DNA of 64,000 nucleotides from Brevibacillus brevis (GTDB lineage: Bacteria; Bacillota; Bacilli; Brevibacillales; Brevibacillaceae): NCBI RefSeq assembly GCF_022026395.1, contig NZ_CP041767.1:3628501-3692500 (forward strand), in the 5' to 3' direction. How positions within the stretch are numbered: position 1 is the stretch's first letter; every line of letters starts with the position of its first letter. Under the pieces are notes generated by a model. The model was not told where the DNA came from, did no database searches, and saw only the letters and a list, made by a program, of their open reading frames with translations. The position numbers and the translations under genes were made by a program. Below, one piece after another: positions 18,328 through 29,212 of the stretch.

Positions 18328-19107
18328 TTACGAAGTTTTGAGCTTCTCAAGCTCAGGCAACAGCTTTTCATTCAGCACTTTAATGAAGGTACCTTTCATC
18401 CCCAGGGAACGGGATTCGATAACACCCGCACTCTCCAGCTTACGGAGCGCGTTTACAATAACAGAGCGAGTAATTCCTACGCGATCCGCGATTTTGGAGG
18501 CTACGAGCAAGCCTTCTTTGCCTTCGAGTTCTTCAAAAATATGTTCAACTGCTTCCAACTCACTATAGGAGAGGGAACCAATTGCCATTTGTACAACCGC
18601 TTTGCTGCGTGCTTCTTCTTCGATTGCTTCAGAACGCTCACGCAAGATTTCCATGCCTACTACCGTTGCCCCTACTTCTGCAAGAATCAGGTCGTCATCG
18701 ACAAATTGATCGTTAATACGACCCAAAATCAACGTACCGAGACGATCTCCTCCACCCATAATTGGAACAAGCGTCGTCCAACCTGTGCGGAATACTTCTT
18801 TCATTTCAACAGGGAAAATCGTGTATGGGCTATCTACATCCAGGTTCGCAGATGTTTCGTCTACTTTTAGCAACCCCATGCTGTATTCTTCTGGAAAACG
18901 GCGCTCTTCCAGCATTTTGCGCATACGGCTGTTATCCATTTCTTGATGAATCGCAAAGCCGAGAAGTTTTCCTTTGCGGCTTACCACATAAGTGTTTGCT
19001 TCAATCACGTCACTCAAAACTTGGGACATTTCATTGAAGTTCACGGCATGACCCGCGGATTTTTGCAACATGCGGTTAATTCTTCTTGTTTTTGACAGTA
19101 GATCCAT
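18328..19107 (-). CDS. codY: GTP- and branched-chain amino-acid-sensing repressor CodY
   Basis: CodY (259 aa) is the global regulator that senses GTP and isoleucine/valine/leucine and represses stationary-phase, nitrogen and motility genes. An N-terminal GAF domain (from [20 protein letters not shown]) is followed by the C-terminal winged helix ([20 protein letters not shown], then [19 protein letters not shown]), which is nearly invariant in the family. It follows hslU as in Bacillus (codV-clpQ-clpY-codY). In Bacillus CodY represses the fla/che operon, which here lies next downstream. Confidence 0.97.
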   Translation of the reverse strand: MDLLSKTRRINRMLQKSAGHAVNFNEMSQVLSDVIEANTYVVSRKGKLLGFAIHQEMDNSRMRKMLEERRFPEEYSMGLLKVDETSANLDVDSPYTIFPVEMKEVFRTGWTTLVPIMGGGDRLGTLILGRINDQFVDDDLILAEVGATVVGMEILRERSEAIEEEARSKAVVQMAIGSLSYSELEAVEHIFEELEGKEGLLVASKIADRVGITRSVIVNALRKLESAGVIESRSLGMKGTFIKVLNEKLLPELEKLKTS

Positions 19108-19147
19108 CTGTATTTCCTCCTAATTATATGTGCTGCCTATCCAATGT

Positions 19148-20545
19148 TTATAAAATATATTGACTCAAGTCTTTGTTCCCCGCGATTGTACCTAATTTCT
19201 GATTAACGTAATCGGGGGTAATCTGTACAACTTCTAGGTGAATTTCTGGGGCTTCAAAAGAGAGATCCTCCAGTAGCTTCTCCAATATGGTGTGCAATCG
19301 TCTAGCACCAATGTTATCTGTGCTCTGATTGACCTCAGCAGCGAGGCGAGCGAGTTCCTGAATGGCTTCCGGGGTAAAGTCAACACGCACACCTTCTGTT
19401 TCCAATAGGGCCACGTACTGCTTAAGCAACGCATTTTTAGGCTCTGTCAGAATTCGGACAAAATCTTCAACGCGCAAGCTAGTCAACTCCACCCGAATCG
19501 GAAAACGACCTTGCAATTCAGGAATTAAATCTGATGGTTTTGCCATGTGAAAAGCACCAGCTGCAATAAACAGAACATAATCTGTTTTGACAGGACCATA
19601 CTTGGTCATGACGGTTGAGCCTTCCACAATCGGTAAAATATCACGCTGGACCCCTTCACGGGATACATCCGGGCCACGCCCATCCTTACCCGCAATCTTA
19701 TCAATTTCGTCAATGAAGATAATCCCGTGTTGTTCAGCTCGACGAATTGACTCCTGCGTGACTTCGTCCATATCCACCAGTTTTTGCGCTTCCTGCTGAA
19801 TTAATACCTTTCGCGCATCTTTTATTCGCAATTTTCGTTTCTTCATCCGCTTAGGCATCAGGCTACCGAGCATATCTTGCATTTGCATCCCCATTTGTTC
19901 TGTACCCGGAACCTGGAACATGTCAAACATCGAAGGTGATTGATCTTCGACTTCAATCTCAATCATTTGCTCTTCCAACTGGCCATTCGTCAATTGCCAC
20001 ATAACTTGCCGGCGTTGCTGCTGAATCGACACTTCTTCTTGATCAGAGGTATCCTGCTGCTGTTGCTGCTGTCCACCGAAGAACATCTCCAACGGATTTT
20101 TGAATGAGTTCGCCTGCTTGCGAGATGGAACAAGTACGTTCACAATCGCTTCATTCGCAAGCTTCTCGGCTTTCTCTTTCACCGACTCTACTTTTTCTTG
20201 TTTGACCGTACGGATAGAAGCTTCCACTAGATCACGGACCATCGATTCTACGTCTCGTCCTACATAACCGACTTCCGTAAACTTCGTTGCTTCTACTTTA
20301 ATAAAAGGAGCACCAGTCAGTTTTGCAATCCGACGTGCAATTTCCGTTTTTCCAACACCAGTAGGTCCGATCATCAAGATGTTTTTTGGAACAACCTCTT
20401 CAATCATTTGCTCTGGCAAACGACTGCGACGATAGCGGTTGCGAAGCGCCACAGCAATGGCTTTCTTGGCTTGTGCCTGCCCGACAATGTATTTATCCAA
20501 ATGCTCTACGATCTTACGCGGGGTTAATTGCTCAAGATTCAGCAC
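19148..20545 (-). CDS. hslU: HslU (ClpY) ATPase subunit of the HslUV protease
   Basis: HslU is the AAA+ unfoldase that feeds substrates to HslV. I chose the GTG at 20545, which follows AAAGGGAGGAACCTACT and gives 465 aa, close to the usual length; a TTG start 24 bases upstream would place the ribosome-binding site inside the gene. Motifs: [17 protein letters not shown], Walker [10 protein letters not shown], Walker [10 protein letters not shown], and the C-terminal sensor region ending QYIL. A Gln-rich stretch lies in the I domain (about residues 160-190). Confidence 0.96.
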   Translation of the reverse strand: MLNLEQLTPRKIVEHLDKYIVGQAQAKKAIAVALRNRYRRSRLPEQMIEEVVPKNILMIGPTGVGKTEIARRIAKLTGAPFIKVEATKFTEVGYVGRDVESMVRDLVEASIRTVKQEKVESVKEKAEKLANEAIVNVLVPSRKQANSFKNPLEMFFGGQQQQQQDTSDQEEVSIQQQRRQVMWQLTNGQLEEQMIEIEVEDQSPSMFDMFQVPGTEQMGMQMQDMLGSLMPKRMKKRKLRIKDARKVLIQQEAQKLVDMDEVTQESIRRAEQHGIIFIDEIDKIAGKDGRGPDVSREGVQRDILPIVEGSTVMTKYGPVKTDYVLFIAAGAFHMAKPSDLIPELQGRFPIRVELTSLRVEDFVRILTEPKNALLKQYVALLETEGVRVDFTPEAIQELARLAAEVNQSTDNIGARRLHTILEKLLEDLSFEAPEIHLEVVQITPDYVNQKLGTIAGNKDLSQYIL

Positions 20546-20565
20546 AGTAGGTTCCTCCCTTTCGC

Positions 20566-21108
20566 TCAATTCAACTCATCCACAACAAGATTGTTGTTTG
20601 TGAACACGCAAATTTCAGCAGCGGTACGAAGCGATGCTTCCGCAATTTCACGTGCGCCGAGGTGAGGCGCATATGTTTTCAATGCACGACCTGCTGCAAG
20701 GGCAAAGCTACCGCCAGAACCAATTGCAAGAATCCCGTCATCAGGCTCAATGATTTCACCATTTCCGGAAATAAGCAGCAAATGCTCCTTATTGGCAACA
20801 ATCATCATTGCTTCCAAACGACGCAAAATTTTATCCATGCGCCACTCTTTCGCCAGCTCTACAGCAGCTCGCTGCAGATTGCCGTGGTACTCCTCCAGCT
20901 TTCCTTCAAACTTCTCAAAAAGCGTAATGGCATCAGCAACAGAGCCAGCGAATCCTGCTAAAACTTCGCCGCGATATAGACGTCTTACTTTTTTGGCACC
21001 GTGCTTCATTACCATGCTGTTGCCAAAAGTAACCTGACCATCTCCGGCCATCGCTACAGACCCATTGTGCTGTACAGCAAATATGGTTGTTGCGTGAAAC
21101 TGTTCCAT
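20566..21108 (-). CDS. hslV: HslV (ClpQ) peptidase subunit
   Basis: HslV (180 aa) is the proteasome-like N-terminal nucleophile peptidase of HslUV. The start is ATG at 21108 (GTG three bases upstream possible) with GGGAGG upstream. The N-terminus reads [16 protein letters not shown], with Thr7 aligning with Thr1 of mature Escherichia coli HslV. In Bacillus subtilis the equivalent protein begins MSSFHATTI and uses Ser2; here that position is Glu, so a Thr nucleophile after propeptide removal is inferred. Other motifs: [24 protein letters not shown] and [20 protein letters not shown]. Confidence 0.95.
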   Translation of the reverse strand: MEQFHATTIFAVQHNGSVAMAGDGQVTFGNSMVMKHGAKKVRRLYRGEVLAGFAGSVADAITLFEKFEGKLEEYHGNLQRAAVELAKEWRMDKILRRLEAMMIVANKEHLLLISGNGEIIEPDDGILAIGSGGSFALAAGRALKTYAPHLGAREIAEASLRTAAEICVFTNNNLVVDELN

Positions 21109-21123
21109 CACTGATTCCTCCCG

Positions 21124-22065
21124 TTATGTCCGATTGGCGGAACCTGTATTGCCCGGGTTTGCTCGTGGGTGAGCGGTGTCATATACATGCCGAAGTCGCT
21201 CTTTGGTCACATGCGTGTACACCTGTGTCGTCGATACATTAACGTGTCCCAATAATTCTTGCACGGTACGCAGATCAGCACCGCCATTCAACATATGGGT
21301 CGCAAACGTATGACGAAAGGTATGTGGTGAAACCCGCAATTGAAGAGCGTACGTTTCTACGTATTTGTCTACAATCCGCCGAACACTGCGGTCGGATAAC
21401 GGTTCTCCCCGATAGTTAACCAGCAAATTGCCGTGTTCTACTTTTCCAGCCAACAGTTTTTCTCTTCCATATTCTAGGTATTGCCGAAGAACGTCGCAGG
21501 CATAACTTCCAACCGGCACATATCGTTCTTTCGCTCCTTTTCCATAAACCAAGGCGACTCCCATGCTCGGATTCACATCACTCACAGATAAAGTGGTGAG
21601 CTCCGTAACGCGCATGCCGCTAGCATACAACAGTTCAAAAATCAGCCGATCACGAATTCCCAATGGAGTGGTTGTATCAGGCAGATCGAAAAAAGCTTGA
21701 ACTTCTTGCGGATATAAAAAGGAAGGAAGTTTCTTCTCCATTTTGGGAGTGGAGACTAGTTGAAATGGGTTCTGTTCCAGTTGACCTTCACGCAACAGAA
21801 ATCGGTACAAGCTACGCAAGCTGGATAGCTTGCGGGCAATACTTCGCCGGGAAAGCCCCCTGCCAGCCAATTGCGCGAGAAAGGAGCGACCATGCAAATA
21901 AGAAACAGCAGCAAATACGGTGATTTGGTGCTGTTCCATAAAGGAGACAAATTCGCTGATATCTGCCACATACTGCTTCACCGTATGAGGAGAGGCGTTT
22001 TTTTCAACTCGCAAATAGCGGGTAAACATCTCAATATCCGCAGAATTTTGTTGCGAAATGTCCAT
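21124..22065 (-). CDS. xerC: Tyrosine recombinase XerC (CodV)
   Basis: XerC (313 aa) resolves chromosome dimers with XerD at dif. The N-terminal SAM-like domain contains NASPHTVKQYVADISEF; the catalytic domain has Arg in ASGMRVTELT, HTFRHTFATH and LGHVNVSTTQVYTHV with the nucleophile Tyr. I chose the ATG at 22065 after GAGGAGG; a longer frame has no site. Its place before hslV matches codV of Bacillus. Confidence 0.94.
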   Translation of the reverse strand: MDISQQNSADIEMFTRYLRVEKNASPHTVKQYVADISEFVSFMEQHQITVFAAVSYLHGRSFLAQLAGRGLSRRSIARKLSSLRSLYRFLLREGQLEQNPFQLVSTPKMEKKLPSFLYPQEVQAFFDLPDTTTPLGIRDRLIFELLYASGMRVTELTTLSVSDVNPSMGVALVYGKGAKERYVPVGSYACDVLRQYLEYGREKLLAGKVEHGNLLVNYRGEPLSDRSVRRIVDKYVETYALQLRVSPHTFRHTFATHMLNGGADLRTVQELLGHVNVSTTQVYTHVTKERLRHVYDTAHPRANPGNTGSANRT

Positions 22066-22126
22066 ACGGGATGCACCCTCCTCGAAGCACCTATATAGTA
22101 ACACAGACGAAAATCGGATATCAATG

Positions 22127-23440
22127 TTAATTGTGTCGTTCTTGTGTAAAATTCTGAATTGTATCTAGCGCCCGCTCAGCGAGCTTTTCATTTTTCAACC
22201 GCTTGTCTCGGATTCGTTCTGGCCATTCCGGTACAAGCCCGAAGTTTGCGTTCATCGGTTGGAAATGCTTTGGATCTGCCGTTGTAATATAACGAGCCAT
22301 ACTACCCATAATTGTTTCTGGTGGGAGCTCGATTAATTCTTCCCCTTTTGCGAGTCGTGCTGCATTTATCCCCGCAAGCAAACCAGATGCTGCTGACTCT
22401 ACATATCCTTCGACACCAGTCATTTGACCAGCAAAGAAAAGTGTTTCCCGGTCTTTATACTGATACGTAGGCTTCAACAGTTTTGGCGAGTTGATAAAGG
22501 TGTTGCGATGCATCACACCATAACGAACGATTTCGCAGTTTTCCAACCCAGGAATGAGTGAAAAGACTCTTTTTTGATCCGGCCATTTCAGATGGGTCTG
22601 GAAACCTACGATGTTATACAATGTGGCAGCACTATTGTCCTGACGAAGCTGTACAACAGCATAAGACTTTTTGCCCGTCCGCGGATCAACCAAACCTACT
22701 GGCTTCATGGGACCAAATGTCATGGTCTTGTGACCACGTTTTGCCAATACTTCAATCGGCATGCAGCCTTCAAAGAAGATTTCCTTTTCAAATTCCTTCA
22801 ATGGAACTGTTTCCGCAGAGATCAGCGCATCATAGAAACGATTGAACTCCTCTTCAGTCATCGGGCAGTTCAGATAAGCTGCTTCACCCTTATCATATCT
22901 GGAGGCAACGAATACCTTGTTCATATCAATCGAGTCTTTTTCTATAATGGGCGCTGCTGCATCATAGAAGTACAGATACTCTTCACCCGTCAGCTCTTTT
23001 AACTTTGTAGACAAAGCTGGAGAAGTAAGTGGCCCCGTCGCAATTACGACAATCCCATCCGGAATTTCGGTAATTTCATCCGAAATGACCTCAACCAATG
23101 GATGATTTCGAACGGCATCTGTAACATGAGCCGCGAACTCGTGTCTGTCTACGGCAAGCGCGCCTCCAGCTGGAACCGCGCAACGATCTGCCGCATCGAT
23201 AATGACAGAGTTCAGTCGACGCATTTCTTCTTTTAATACACCCACTGCATTCGTTAACGTGTTAGCACGCAATGAATTACTGCATACCAACTCTGCAAAT
23301 TTATCGGTATGGTGTGCAGGCGTTTGTGTCTTCGGTCTCATCTCATACAGCTTTACTTTTACACCCGCCTGCGCGATTTGCCATGCTGCCTCACTACCAG
23401 CGAGACCAGCGCCCACTACTGTAATTGTTGGTTGTGACAT
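22127..23440 (-). CDS. trmFO: tRNA (uracil-54-C5) methyltransferase TrmFO
   Basis: TrmFO (437 aa) is the folate- and FAD-dependent enzyme that makes T54 in tRNA. The Rossmann FAD motif [14 protein letters not shown] is at the N-terminus, with CSNSLRAN and the C-terminal [20 protein letters not shown], all typical of the Gid/TrmFO family. The ATG lies 40 bases downstream of topA. Confidence 0.96.
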   Translation of the reverse strand: MSQPTITVVGAGLAGSEAAWQIAQAGVKVKLYEMRPKTQTPAHHTDKFAELVCSNSLRANTLTNAVGVLKEEMRRLNSVIIDAADRCAVPAGGALAVDRHEFAAHVTDAVRNHPLVEVISDEITEIPDGIVVIATGPLTSPALSTKLKELTGEEYLYFYDAAAPIIEKDSIDMNKVFVASRYDKGEAAYLNCPMTEEEFNRFYDALISAETVPLKEFEKEIFFEGCMPIEVLAKRGHKTMTFGPMKPVGLVDPRTGKKSYAVVQLRQDNSAATLYNIVGFQTHLKWPDQKRVFSLIPGLENCEIVRYGVMHRNTFINSPKLLKPTYQYKDRETLFFAGQMTGVEGYVESAASGLLAGINAARLAKGEELIELPPETIMGSMARYITTADPKHFQPMNANFGLVPEWPERIRDKRLKNEKLAERALDTIQNFTQERHN

Positions 23441-23479
23441 GCTGTTAATCCTCCAAACTACAAAATCGAATCAGGCTGT

Positions 23480-25558
23480 CTAGGAGTCTGCTTCTTCTTG
23501 ATAATCACACTTGGTGCAAACAATGCTAACTCCTTGCTTTTTGCGCTTTTTCTCCACGAGCATGCTGGAGCATTTTGGACAAGGTCTGGCAATCGGTTTG
23601 TCCCACGATACAAAATCGCATTCCGGATATTGATTGCAGCCGTAAAAAATACGACTCTTCTTAGATTTACGTTCAATAATCTCTCCGGTTTCACACTGCG
23701 GACATTTTACGCCGATTTCTTTTACAATCGGCTTCGTATTACGGCAATCCGGGAATCCGGAACAAGCTAAAAACTTGCCAAATCGACCAAGCTTATAAAC
23801 CATCACACGGCCGCAAAGCTCACATGATTCATCCGATTCTTCGACTTTCAGCTCTACTTCTTTCATTTCTTCTTCTGCAACAACTACGCGCTTTGCAAAG
23901 TCTTGATAAAAATTGTCCAGCACTTGCACCCAATTGGTGGTTCCTGCTTCGATGTTATCCAAGCCCGATTCCATATGGGCAGTGAATTCTACGTTGAGAA
24001 TTTCCGGGAAGAACTCTTCGACAAGCGTGATCACAATCTCGCCCAACTCGGTCGGGACAAACCTTTTCTCCTCTAATGACACGTAGCCACGCTTTTGAAT
24101 GGTTTCTAATGTAGGCGCATAGGTAGACGGGCGTCCAATCCCCATCTCTTCCATCGTTTTAAGCATGCGTGCTTCGGAGAATCGAGGTGGTGGCTGTGTA
24201 AAGTGCTGACTCGGCTCGATTTCTTTTTGTTCCAGGATTTGTCCTTCTTCAATAGGTGGAAGAAAGCTCTCTTCTTCTGCACCATCATCGTTTCCTTCAA
24301 TATATACCTTCATAAATCCAGGGAACTTCACTTTTGATCCTGTTGCTCTGAAGGTAACTCCACCTGCGTCAATATCTACGCTCATCGTATCAAGAACAGC
24401 AGATGACATTTGACTGGCAAGGAAACGCTCCCAGATTAATCGATACAAGCGCAACTGATCTCTCGACAAGTATTCCTTGATTTCATCCGGTGTACGCATC
24501 ACACCTGTTGGACGAATCGCTTCGTGAGCATCTTGAGCATTCTCGTTTTTCACTTGATTGCGTGGCTCAGTTAACACATAGTCTGGACCATATTTCTCAA
24601 GTATGTATTCCCTTGCTTCGTTCTGCGCCGTTACAGATAGGCGAGTAGAGTCTGTACGCATATAGGTGATCAAACCAACTGCGCCTTCTTTATTGCCAAC
24701 GTCGATCCCCTCATAGAGCTCTTGAGCAATCCGCATGGTCTTAGACGTGCGGAAGTTCAGCTTACGCGCTGCCTCTTGCTGTAAAGAGCTCGTGATAAAA
24801 GGAGGTGCAGGGTTGCGCTTACGCTCACGTTTCGTTACCTTTTGTACCACGTATGGTTTGTTCTTCATTCGTTTTAATACCGCTGCTACATCATCTTCCG
24901 AATGAAGTTCCACCTTTTCATCGCCATAACCATAGAATTTCGCGTTAATTACTTTACCGTCGCTAATCAATGTACTTGCAATCGTCCAATACTCTTCCGG
25001 GATAAACTCTTGGATCTCACGCTCACGATCCATGATAAGCTTTACCGCAACAGATTGTACACGTCCGGCACTCAAGCCTTTTCGAACCTTTTTCCATAAA
25101 ATTGGACTGATATTGTACCCCACGAGTCTGTCGAGAATGCGACGTGCCTGTTGAGCATTTACCAAGTCCATATTTATGTGTCGTGGATGCTTGAACGCTT
25201 CTTTGATAGCATCTTTGGTAATCTCATTAAACACCACACGAAGTGGCTGATTCAAATCGAGCCCCAAGTATTGTGCCAAATGCCAAGCAATTGCCTCCCC
25301 TTCGCGATCCGGGTCGGCTGCGAGATATACTTTTTTTACTTTTTTAGCGGCATCTTTTAAGCCCTTCAATACATCGCCTTTGCCGCGAATGGTTATGTAT
25401 TTGGGTTCAAAATTATGTGCAACGTCTACACCCATTTGACTTTTCGGCAAATCGCGCACATGCCCGATAGACGCTTTCACGATATATTTACTACCCAGGT
25501 ATTTTCCAATGGTTTTGGCCTTCGTAGGGGATTCTACGATTACTAGCGTATCAGCCAT
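23480..25558 (-). CDS. topA: DNA topoisomerase I TopA
   Basis: TopA (692 aa) relaxes negative supercoils. The toprim domain begins [20 protein letters not shown]; the active-site Tyr lies in [12 protein letters not shown] near residue 300; [15 protein letters not shown] is the acidic toprim motif. The C-terminus carries three four-cysteine zinc ribbons (starting [24 protein letters not shown]). Length is standard for Firmicutes. A good promoter lies just upstream. Confidence 0.97.
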   Translation of the reverse strand: MADTLVIVESPTKAKTIGKYLGSKYIVKASIGHVRDLPKSQMGVDVAHNFEPKYITIRGKGDVLKGLKDAAKKVKKVYLAADPDREGEAIAWHLAQYLGLDLNQPLRVVFNEITKDAIKEAFKHPRHINMDLVNAQQARRILDRLVGYNISPILWKKVRKGLSAGRVQSVAVKLIMDREREIQEFIPEEYWTIASTLISDGKVINAKFYGYGDEKVELHSEDDVAAVLKRMKNKPYVVQKVTKRERKRNPAPPFITSSLQQEAARKLNFRTSKTMRIAQELYEGIDVGNKEGAVGLITYMRTDSTRLSVTAQNEAREYILEKYGPDYVLTEPRNQVKNENAQDAHEAIRPTGVMRTPDEIKEYLSRDQLRLYRLIWERFLASQMSSAVLDTMSVDIDAGGVTFRATGSKVKFPGFMKVYIEGNDDGAEEESFLPPIEEGQILEQKEIEPSQHFTQPPPRFSEARMLKTMEEMGIGRPSTYAPTLETIQKRGYVSLEEKRFVPTELGEIVITLVEEFFPEILNVEFTAHMESGLDNIEAGTTNWVQVLDNFYQDFAKRVVVAEEEMKEVELKVEESDESCELCGRVMVYKLGRFGKFLACSGFPDCRNTKPIVKEIGVKCPQCETGEIIERKSKKSRIFYGCNQYPECDFVSWDKPIARPCPKCSSMLVEKKRKKQGVSIVCTKCDYQEEADS

Positions 25559-25592
25559 TTTTTTCCTCCCCTTTTAGTAAGGAATCTTCCCT

Positions 25593-25622
25593 ATTATTAA
25601 ATACCCTCATCCGGTTTGTCAA
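25593..25622 (-). promoter_or_regulatory. Promoter upstream of topA
   Basis: A perfect TTGACA lies 18 bases upstream of AATAAT (five of six matches), about 35 bases before the topA start on the minus strand. This places topA and trmFO in a unit that need not depend on dprA. Confidence 0.55.
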
Positions 25623-25664
25623 ACACTTGTGCCTCTAGGCATTGCCAAAAAGCTAGCGGATATG

Positions 25665-26783
25665 CTATCGCCGTGCAAAATAACCGCCAGGAAGTGCCAC
25701 GATGGCTCCTTTTGCTTCCAAACGAATGACCAGCTGATGGAGCATCCTGCGTTGGTCTTTTTCTAAGCTGCTCATTAACTCATCCAGATGAATCCCATCA
25801 TAGGTTACGGCTTCCACAATCGCTTTTTCTTCATTAGATAAGGGAACATCATCGGTTGCCTTGCTTTTTTCCACCTGCTGCATCTGCTCTGCTTCGGGAA
25901 GATGATGCTTGATTTCCTCCCATATATCGCTACTGCACGTTACTAACTTTGCTCCTTGTTTGATCAAGTTATGCGGCCCCGCACTCATCAATGAAAAAAT
26001 CGGTCCAGGAATTGCAAAAACTTCCTTGCCCTGCTCAAGTGCACAGTCTGCCGTAATCAACGATCCGCTTTTTTCTGCTGCTTCCACCACTAATACACCG
26101 ATAGAAAGTCCACTTATGATGCGATTTCTCTCTGGAAATAATCCAGAAACAGGGGGAATATGTGGAGGATATTCGCTGAGGAGTAGGCCAAAAGATTCAA
26201 TTTCACGATAAAGCTCTCGATGTCGAGAAGGATAAACATGATTCATTCCGCAACCGAGTACGCCTATAGTCTTACCACCTGCTTTCAAGGTAGCTTGGTG
26301 AGCCTCTGCATCAATTCCATATGCTACCCCAGAGACAATGACAAGACCTGCTTGTACCAGCTCTCGGACAAAAAAGCTACAGCTCGCTCTTCCATATGGT
26401 GTCGGATTGCGCGAACCAACAACGCCAATCGACAATTTATCCAATAATGTGTGATCGCCACGATAAAACAACATCAACGGAGAATCGGGAATATTGCGGA
26501 GCGAAACAGGATAAGCATCGTCCAAAGGACATAAAAAGCGCGTTCCCTCTTCCTCACGCTTTTCCAATAATGCCATAGCTGAAGCTTCATTGCTTTGCTT
26601 GTCAACCTGCCCAGTGATCAAAGGAGTCAATCTGAGCTCACGAGCCAGTTCCTGCCAATTTTCGATGGCAATCTGAAAAGAACCTGTGATTTCAAACATC
26701 TCTCGGATTTTCTTTCTTCCCAAACCCGAGATCATCGTTAACACATACAACCAGTCTCTCTCGTCGAGCTTCGCCTTTTCCAC
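25665..26783 (-). CDS. dprA: DNA processing protein DprA (Smf)
   Basis: DprA (372 aa) loads RecA on incoming single-stranded DNA during natural transformation. The Rossmann-like core shows VVGSRNPTPYGRASCSFFVR and VSGVAYGIDAEAHQATLKAG, then FPERNRIISGLSIGVLVVEA. An N-terminal HhH/SAM region and a C-terminal winged helix (VTYDGIHLDELMSSLEKDQR) flank the core. I chose GTG at 26783 after AAGGAGGATTTTGGT; an upstream ATG overlaps that site. Confidence 0.93.
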   Translation of the reverse strand: MEKAKLDERDWLYVLTMISGLGRKKIREMFEITGSFQIAIENWQELARELRLTPLITGQVDKQSNEASAMALLEKREEEGTRFLCPLDDAYPVSLRNIPDSPLMLFYRGDHTLLDKLSIGVVGSRNPTPYGRASCSFFVRELVQAGLVIVSGVAYGIDAEAHQATLKAGGKTIGVLGCGMNHVYPSRHRELYREIESFGLLLSEYPPHIPPVSGLFPERNRIISGLSIGVLVVEAAEKSGSLITADCALEQGKEVFAIPGPIFSLMSAGPHNLIKQGAKLVTCSSDIWEEIKHHLPEAEQMQQVEKSKATDDVPLSNEEKAIVEAVTYDGIHLDELMSSLEKDQRRMLHQLVIRLEAKGAIVALPGGYFARR

Positions 26784-26869
26784 ACCAAAATCCTCCTTCA
26801 TCCCGACCACAATTGTCACAGCGGATAGCATTTGAAAGTTATTCTATCGAAAGAAAGAGGCTGCTTCAA

Positions 26870-26905
26870 AAATAAAAAAGTGGACAAGCCTAAGCCTGTC
26901 CACTT
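26870..26905 (-). terminator. Terminator after sucD
   Basis: On the minus strand AAGTGGACAGGC pairs with GCTTGTCCACTT and is followed by a run of T residues. The hairpin lies 14 bases after the sucD stop, isolating sucCD from dprA. Confidence 0.88.
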
Positions 26906-26918
26906 CTGTCTTATCTGA

Positions 26919-27821
26919 TTACTTGCCCATTACTTTCTCGAGCATACCGCGCTCTTTCAGCAATTCAACAAGTGTTTCACCGATAACAGCAGGTGTTTTC
27001 GCTACGCGAATACCGCATTCTTCGAGCTTCGCGATTTTCTCAGCAGCTGTACCTTTACCGCCAGAGATGATCGCACCAGCGTGGCCCATACGTTTTCCTT
27101 CAGGAGCAGTTTGTCCGCCGATGAAGCCTACAACTGGTTTTTTCATGTTAGCAGCGATCCACTCTGCTGCTTCCTCTTCCGCAGTACCACCGATTTCTCC
27201 CAGCATGATAACTGCTTCAGTGTCTGGATCTTCGTTGAACATTTTCAGTACATCGATGAACTCCATACCTTTTACTGGGTCTCCACCGATACCTACAGCT
27301 GTGGATTGACCAAGGCCGCGAGTAGAAGTTTGGTGAACTGCTTCATAAGTCAAGGTACCGGAGCGAGAAACAATACCCACTTTACCTGGAACGTGGATGT
27401 AACCAGGCATGATACCGATTTTGCACTCACCTGGAGTGATTACGCCAGGGCAGTTAGGACCTACGAGAAGGGTTTTCTTGCCTTCCATGTAACGCTTAAC
27501 TTTCACCATGTCCAGAACTGGGATACCTTCTGTAATGCAGATTACCAGATCCAGTTCAGCGTCAACTGCTTCCATGATCGCGTCAGCAGCGAAAGGAGGA
27601 GCAACGTAGATAACGGATGCAGTTGCACCAGTTGCTTCAACCGCTTCTTTAACTGTGTTGAAAATTGGAATACCGTCAACTTCGGTTCCACCTTTACCAG
27701 GTGTTACACCGCCCACCATTTGTGTACCGTATTCAACGGCTCCGCGAGTGTGGAACAGACCAGTTGCACCCGTAATCCCTTGCGTAATTACTTTTGTATT
27801 TTTATTAACGAGAATACTCAT
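26919..27821 (-). CDS. sucD: Succinyl-CoA synthetase alpha subunit SucD
   Basis: SucD (300 aa) carries the CoA-binding Rossmann domain and the phosphohistidine of succinyl-CoA synthetase in the TCA cycle. Visible motifs are [20 protein letters not shown], the CoA region [20 protein letters not shown] and the active-site loop [13 protein letters not shown]. The ATG lies 44 bases after the sucC stop in the same transcript. Confidence 0.97.
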   Translation of the reverse strand: MSILVNKNTKVITQGITGATGLFHTRGAVEYGTQMVGGVTPGKGGTEVDGIPIFNTVKEAVEATGATASVIYVAPPFAADAIMEAVDAELDLVICITEGIPVLDMVKVKRYMEGKKTLLVGPNCPGVITPGECKIGIMPGYIHVPGKVGIVSRSGTLTYEAVHQTSTRGLGQSTAVGIGGDPVKGMEFIDVLKMFNEDPDTEAVIMLGEIGGTAEEEAAEWIAANMKKPVVGFIGGQTAPEGKRMGHAGAIISGGKGTAAEKIAKLEECGIRVAKTPAVIGETLVELLKERGMLEKVMGK

Positions 27822-27865
27822 CGCGTAATTTTCCCACCTTTTTTTACGTATCTACTCGAAATATC

Positions 27866-29026
27866 TTACTTCACCAAGGATACGATTTTCTCAGCGCCAT
27901 CCGCCATAGATTCTGCAGCTACGATGTTCAAACCGGACTCATTGAGGATTTTCTTACCCAAATCTACGTTTGTACCTTCGAGACGTACAACGAGAGGTTT
28001 GTCCAATTTGATTTGTTTTGCTGCATTCACTACGCCGTTTGCGATAACGTCGCATTTCATAATGCCGCCGAAAATGTTGACGAAAATACCTTTTACTTTT
28101 TCGTCACGGAGAATAATTTTAAACGCTTCCGTTACTTTCTCTTCAGTAGCTCCGCCACCAACGTCAAGGAAGTTAGCTGGGTCTCCACCGTAGAATTTCA
28201 CGATGTCCATTGTTGCCATCGCCAGACCTGCACCGTTTACCATGCAACCGATGTTACCATCAAGTGCGATGTAGGACAGATCGAACTTGGAAGCTTCGAT
28301 TTCTTTCTCATCTTCTTCATCCAGATCGCGCAGAGCTACGATGTCAGGGTGACGATAGAGAGCGTTGCTGTCGAAGTTCAGTTTCGCATCCAGTGCCATT
28401 ACTTCACCGTCGCCAGTAACAACCAGTGGGTTGATTTCAGCGATAGAAGCATCTTTATCAACAAAAGCTTGGTACAAGCTCATCATGAACTTGGCAGCTT
28501 TGTTAATCAATTCTTTTGGAATGTTGATTGCGTAAGCCAGGCGACGAGCTTGGAAGCCATTCAGACCTGTTACTGGATCAACTACTTCTTTGAAGATTTT
28601 TTCTGGAGTGTTTGCTGCTACTTCCTCGATGTCCATACCGCCCTCTTCGGAAGCCATCATTACAACACTTCCAGTAGCACGGTCAACAACTACACCAACG
28701 TAGTATTCTTTCTTGATGTCGCAGCCTTGCTCGATCAGAAGGCGCTTAACTTCTTTACCTTCTGGACCTGTTTGATGAGTAACCAGTACTTTGCCAAGAA
28801 TTTCGCTGGCATATGTACGAACTTCATCAAGATTTTTTGCAACCTTTACACCGCCAGCCTTACCACGGCCACCAGCGTGAATTTGCGCTTTTACTACGTT
28901 TACTTGGGTGCCCAGTTCTTTTGCTGCTTCTACAGCTTCTTCCACTGTGAAAGCTACGCGTCCTTCAGGAACTTTTACACCGTACTGCTTAAGTATCTCT
29001 TTACCTTGATACTCATGAATGTTCAT
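27866..29026 (-). CDS. sucC: Succinyl-CoA synthetase beta subunit SucC
   Basis: SucC (386 aa) supplies the ATP-grasp and succinate-binding part of succinyl-CoA synthetase. It opens [20 protein letters not shown] and contains [16 protein letters not shown] and the C-terminal [20 protein letters not shown] long plus-strand frame opposite it is a shadow. An unusual two-part hairpin lies in the leader. Confidence 0.97.
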   Translation of the reverse strand: MNIHEYQGKEILKQYGVKVPEGRVAFTVEEAVEAAKELGTQVNVVKAQIHAGGRGKAGGVKVAKNLDEVRTYASEILGKVLVTHQTGPEGKEVKRLLIEQGCDIKKEYYVGVVVDRATGSVVMMASEEGGMDIEEVAANTPEKIFKEVVDPVTGLNGFQARRLAYAINIPKELINKAAKFMMSLYQAFVDKDASIAEINPLVVTGDGEVMALDAKLNFDSNALYRHPDIVALRDLDEEDEKEIEASKFDLSYIALDGNIGCMVNGAGLAMATMDIVKFYGGDPANFLDVGGGATEEKVTEAFKIILRDEKVKGIFVNIFGGIMKCDVIANGVVNAAKQIKLDKPLVVRLEGTNVDLGKKILNESGLNIVAAESMADGAEKIVSLVK

Positions 29027-29067
29027 TCTCCATCCTCCTATGGCAGATAAAGATCGGCAGGCTTTTA

Positions 29068-29100
29068 GACCGGTTCAAAGACGTCTGTCTTTTTCCGGTC
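29068..29100 (-). other. Two-part hairpin in the sucC leader
   Basis: Arms GACCGG/CCGGTC enclose a second perfect stem AAAGAC/GTCTTT closed by a four-base loop, separated by a small internal loop. It starts 42 bases upstream of the sucC ATG and lacks a T-run, so it is more likely an RNA stability or protein-binding element than a terminator. Confidence 0.5.
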
Positions 29101-29212
29101 ATAACCTCCACTATCAGTGCAACGTAACTATTCTACGACAAAAACTGCAAAAGTGGTAGTAATATGTTCTTTTTATCGTGACCAGAAATGCGAAACTTCA
29201 TGAGGAAATCCC

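Noticed and set aside
27081..29050. Long plus-strand open frames (345 and 370 codons) opposite sucC and sucD
   Set aside because: They lie exactly antisense to well-conserved genes, have Cys/Phe/His-rich sequence typical of shadows and no ribosome-binding sites.
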